Shown here: positions 63,533-64,000 of the stretch, in pieces
Layout: the number at the start of each line of letters is the position of its first letter
How positions within the stretch are numbered: the stretch's first letter is position 1
Origin: Aliiroseovarius sediminilitoris
GTDB lineage: Bacteria > Pseudomonadota > Alphaproteobacteria > Rhodobacterales > Rhodobacteraceae
Length of the DNA stretch: 64,000 nt
Direction of reading: 5' to 3'
Assembly (NCBI RefSeq): GCF_900109955.1
Contig: NZ_FOJB01000002.1
Span: 1-64,000 of the forward strand
Notes under the pieces: generated by a model
The model's database searches: none
Seen by the model: the letters and a program-made list of their open reading frames with translations, nothing else
What the model was told of the DNA's origin: nothing
Translations under genes and position numbers: made by a program

Positions 63533-64000
63533 TCAATACCACGCGTCTGGCATCGACGCTTTCTTCTTCGCCATGAACTCCTGAAGAGCTTCGTCTTTTC
63601 CGGGGTCGAGCGGGGGTGTCTGATAGGCGTTCAGTTGTTCTTTCCAACGCGAATTGGCGCGGGTGGCGGCGTCAATCCCACCTTGTTCATCCCAAGTTTC
63701 CCATGGCTGGTTGTCGTCCATTGCGCTGTCCCAATAGGCGGTCTTGTAGTGCCGCATCGTGTGCGCGGTCGAGAACAGATGCTCGCCCGGACCTTTTTCC
63801 GCCAAGGCGTCGAAGGCAAGCGTGTCCTCGTTCACCTCGATCCCTTTCAGATAGGCGTGAAGCGCGCCGCACAGGTCGGTGTCCATGATAAATTTCTCGT
63901 AGGACATCGACAACAGCCCATCGAGGAACCCGGCTGAATGCAGAACGTAGTTCGCGCCGCATTGCACCGCCGACATCATCGACATCATGGATTGCTGCAT
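63533..64000 (-). CDS. MttB-family methyltransferase (C-terminal part, cut by window edge)
   Basis: The last 155 residues of a trimethylamine-methyltransferase-family (MttB superfamily) protein, with QQSMMSMMSAVQCGANYVLHSAGFLDG and the C-terminal EHLFSTAHTMRHYKTAYWDS. Aerobic non-pyrrolysine members transfer a methyl group from glycine betaine, proline betaine or similar quaternary amines to a corrinoid protein. Whether this one has a pyrrolysine codon cannot be judged because the N-terminal part lies outside the window. It is first in the operon with both demethylases. Confidence 0.88.
   Translation of the reverse strand: MQQSMMSMMSAVQCGANYVLHSAGFLDGLLSMSYEKFIMDTDLCGALHAYLKGIEVNEDTLAFDALAEKGPGEHLFSTAHTMRHYKTAYWDSAMDDNQPWETWDEQGGIDAATRANSRWKEQLNAYQTPPLDPGKDEALQEFMAKKKASMPDAWY

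Overview
The window looks like a stretch of a marine alphaproteobacterium of the Rhodobacterales (Roseobacter group). This is inferred from gene content and protein style: split ccmFGHI genes, an HmrR/CueR-like MerR regulator, MttB-like and dimethylglycine/trimethylamine-dehydrogenase-like demethylases, a periplasmic sugar-type ABC system with SnoaL-like enzymes, and GC-rich codon use that creates long antisense reading frames. No rRNA, tRNA, CRISPR array, integrase, replication gene or complete insertion sequence was recognised. Region A (about 1-29.5 kb) is a metal-handling island. It opens with a probable insertion-sequence end that cuts the 3' end of a SCO-type copper chaperone. Next come a MerR/CDF/transglutaminase/CzcD block for divalent metals, then a minus-strand block of lgt, TVP38-like membrane protein, CueO-like multicopper oxidase, rhodanese and DUF302 protein. 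An EF-hand, methionine-rich periplasmic protein lies divergent from a two-component system and a SHOCT protein, followed by the haem-ligation genes ccmF-ccmG-ccmH-ccmI. A periplasmic redox and envelope block follows: ScsB/DsbD, a lipoprotein, a DUF2933-like protein, an L,D-transpeptidase, four c-type cytochromes, a second multicopper oxidase, a DsbA/ScsC-like protein and a DUF411 protein. It ends with copZ / copA / cueR. At least five promoters with MerR-type architecture (long spacer, dyad between -35 and -10) link these operons to copper- or zinc/cadmium/lead-type regulators. Region B (about 30.2-47.5 kb) is a catabolic locus. After a Tat-secreted intradiol-dioxygenase-like protein and a ferric-reductase-like membrane protein, two LacI-type operators sit between a minus-strand pair (SnoaL-like, amidohydrolase) and a long plus-strand operon. 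The operon encodes an ABC importer (ATPase, binding protein, two permeases), three more SnoaL/NTF2-fold proteins, a histidinol-dehydrogenase-like alcohol dehydrogenase, an SDR, a LacI regulator, a bicupin, a short MetE-like zinc protein, an alpha/beta hydrolase and an RraA-like aldolase. The substrate is unknown. This is the best candidate for an undescribed pathway. Region C (47.5-56.9 kb) holds stress and housekeeping genes: katG divergent from oxyR, aroQ, a dienelactone hydrolase-family protein, cytochrome b561, and a second EF-hand protein divergent from a second OmpR-type two-component system that closely resembles the module at 8-11 kb, then an exonuclease/endonuclease/phosphatase protein. 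Region D (57.0-64.0 kb) holds a xylulokinase and a minus-strand operon of an MttB-like methyltransferase (cut by the window end), two FMN/FAD demethylase-like oxidoreductases and a proline-racemase-family protein. It suggests use of a methylated proline or betaine. The racemase has Ser and Thr where the classical family has its two catalytic cysteines.
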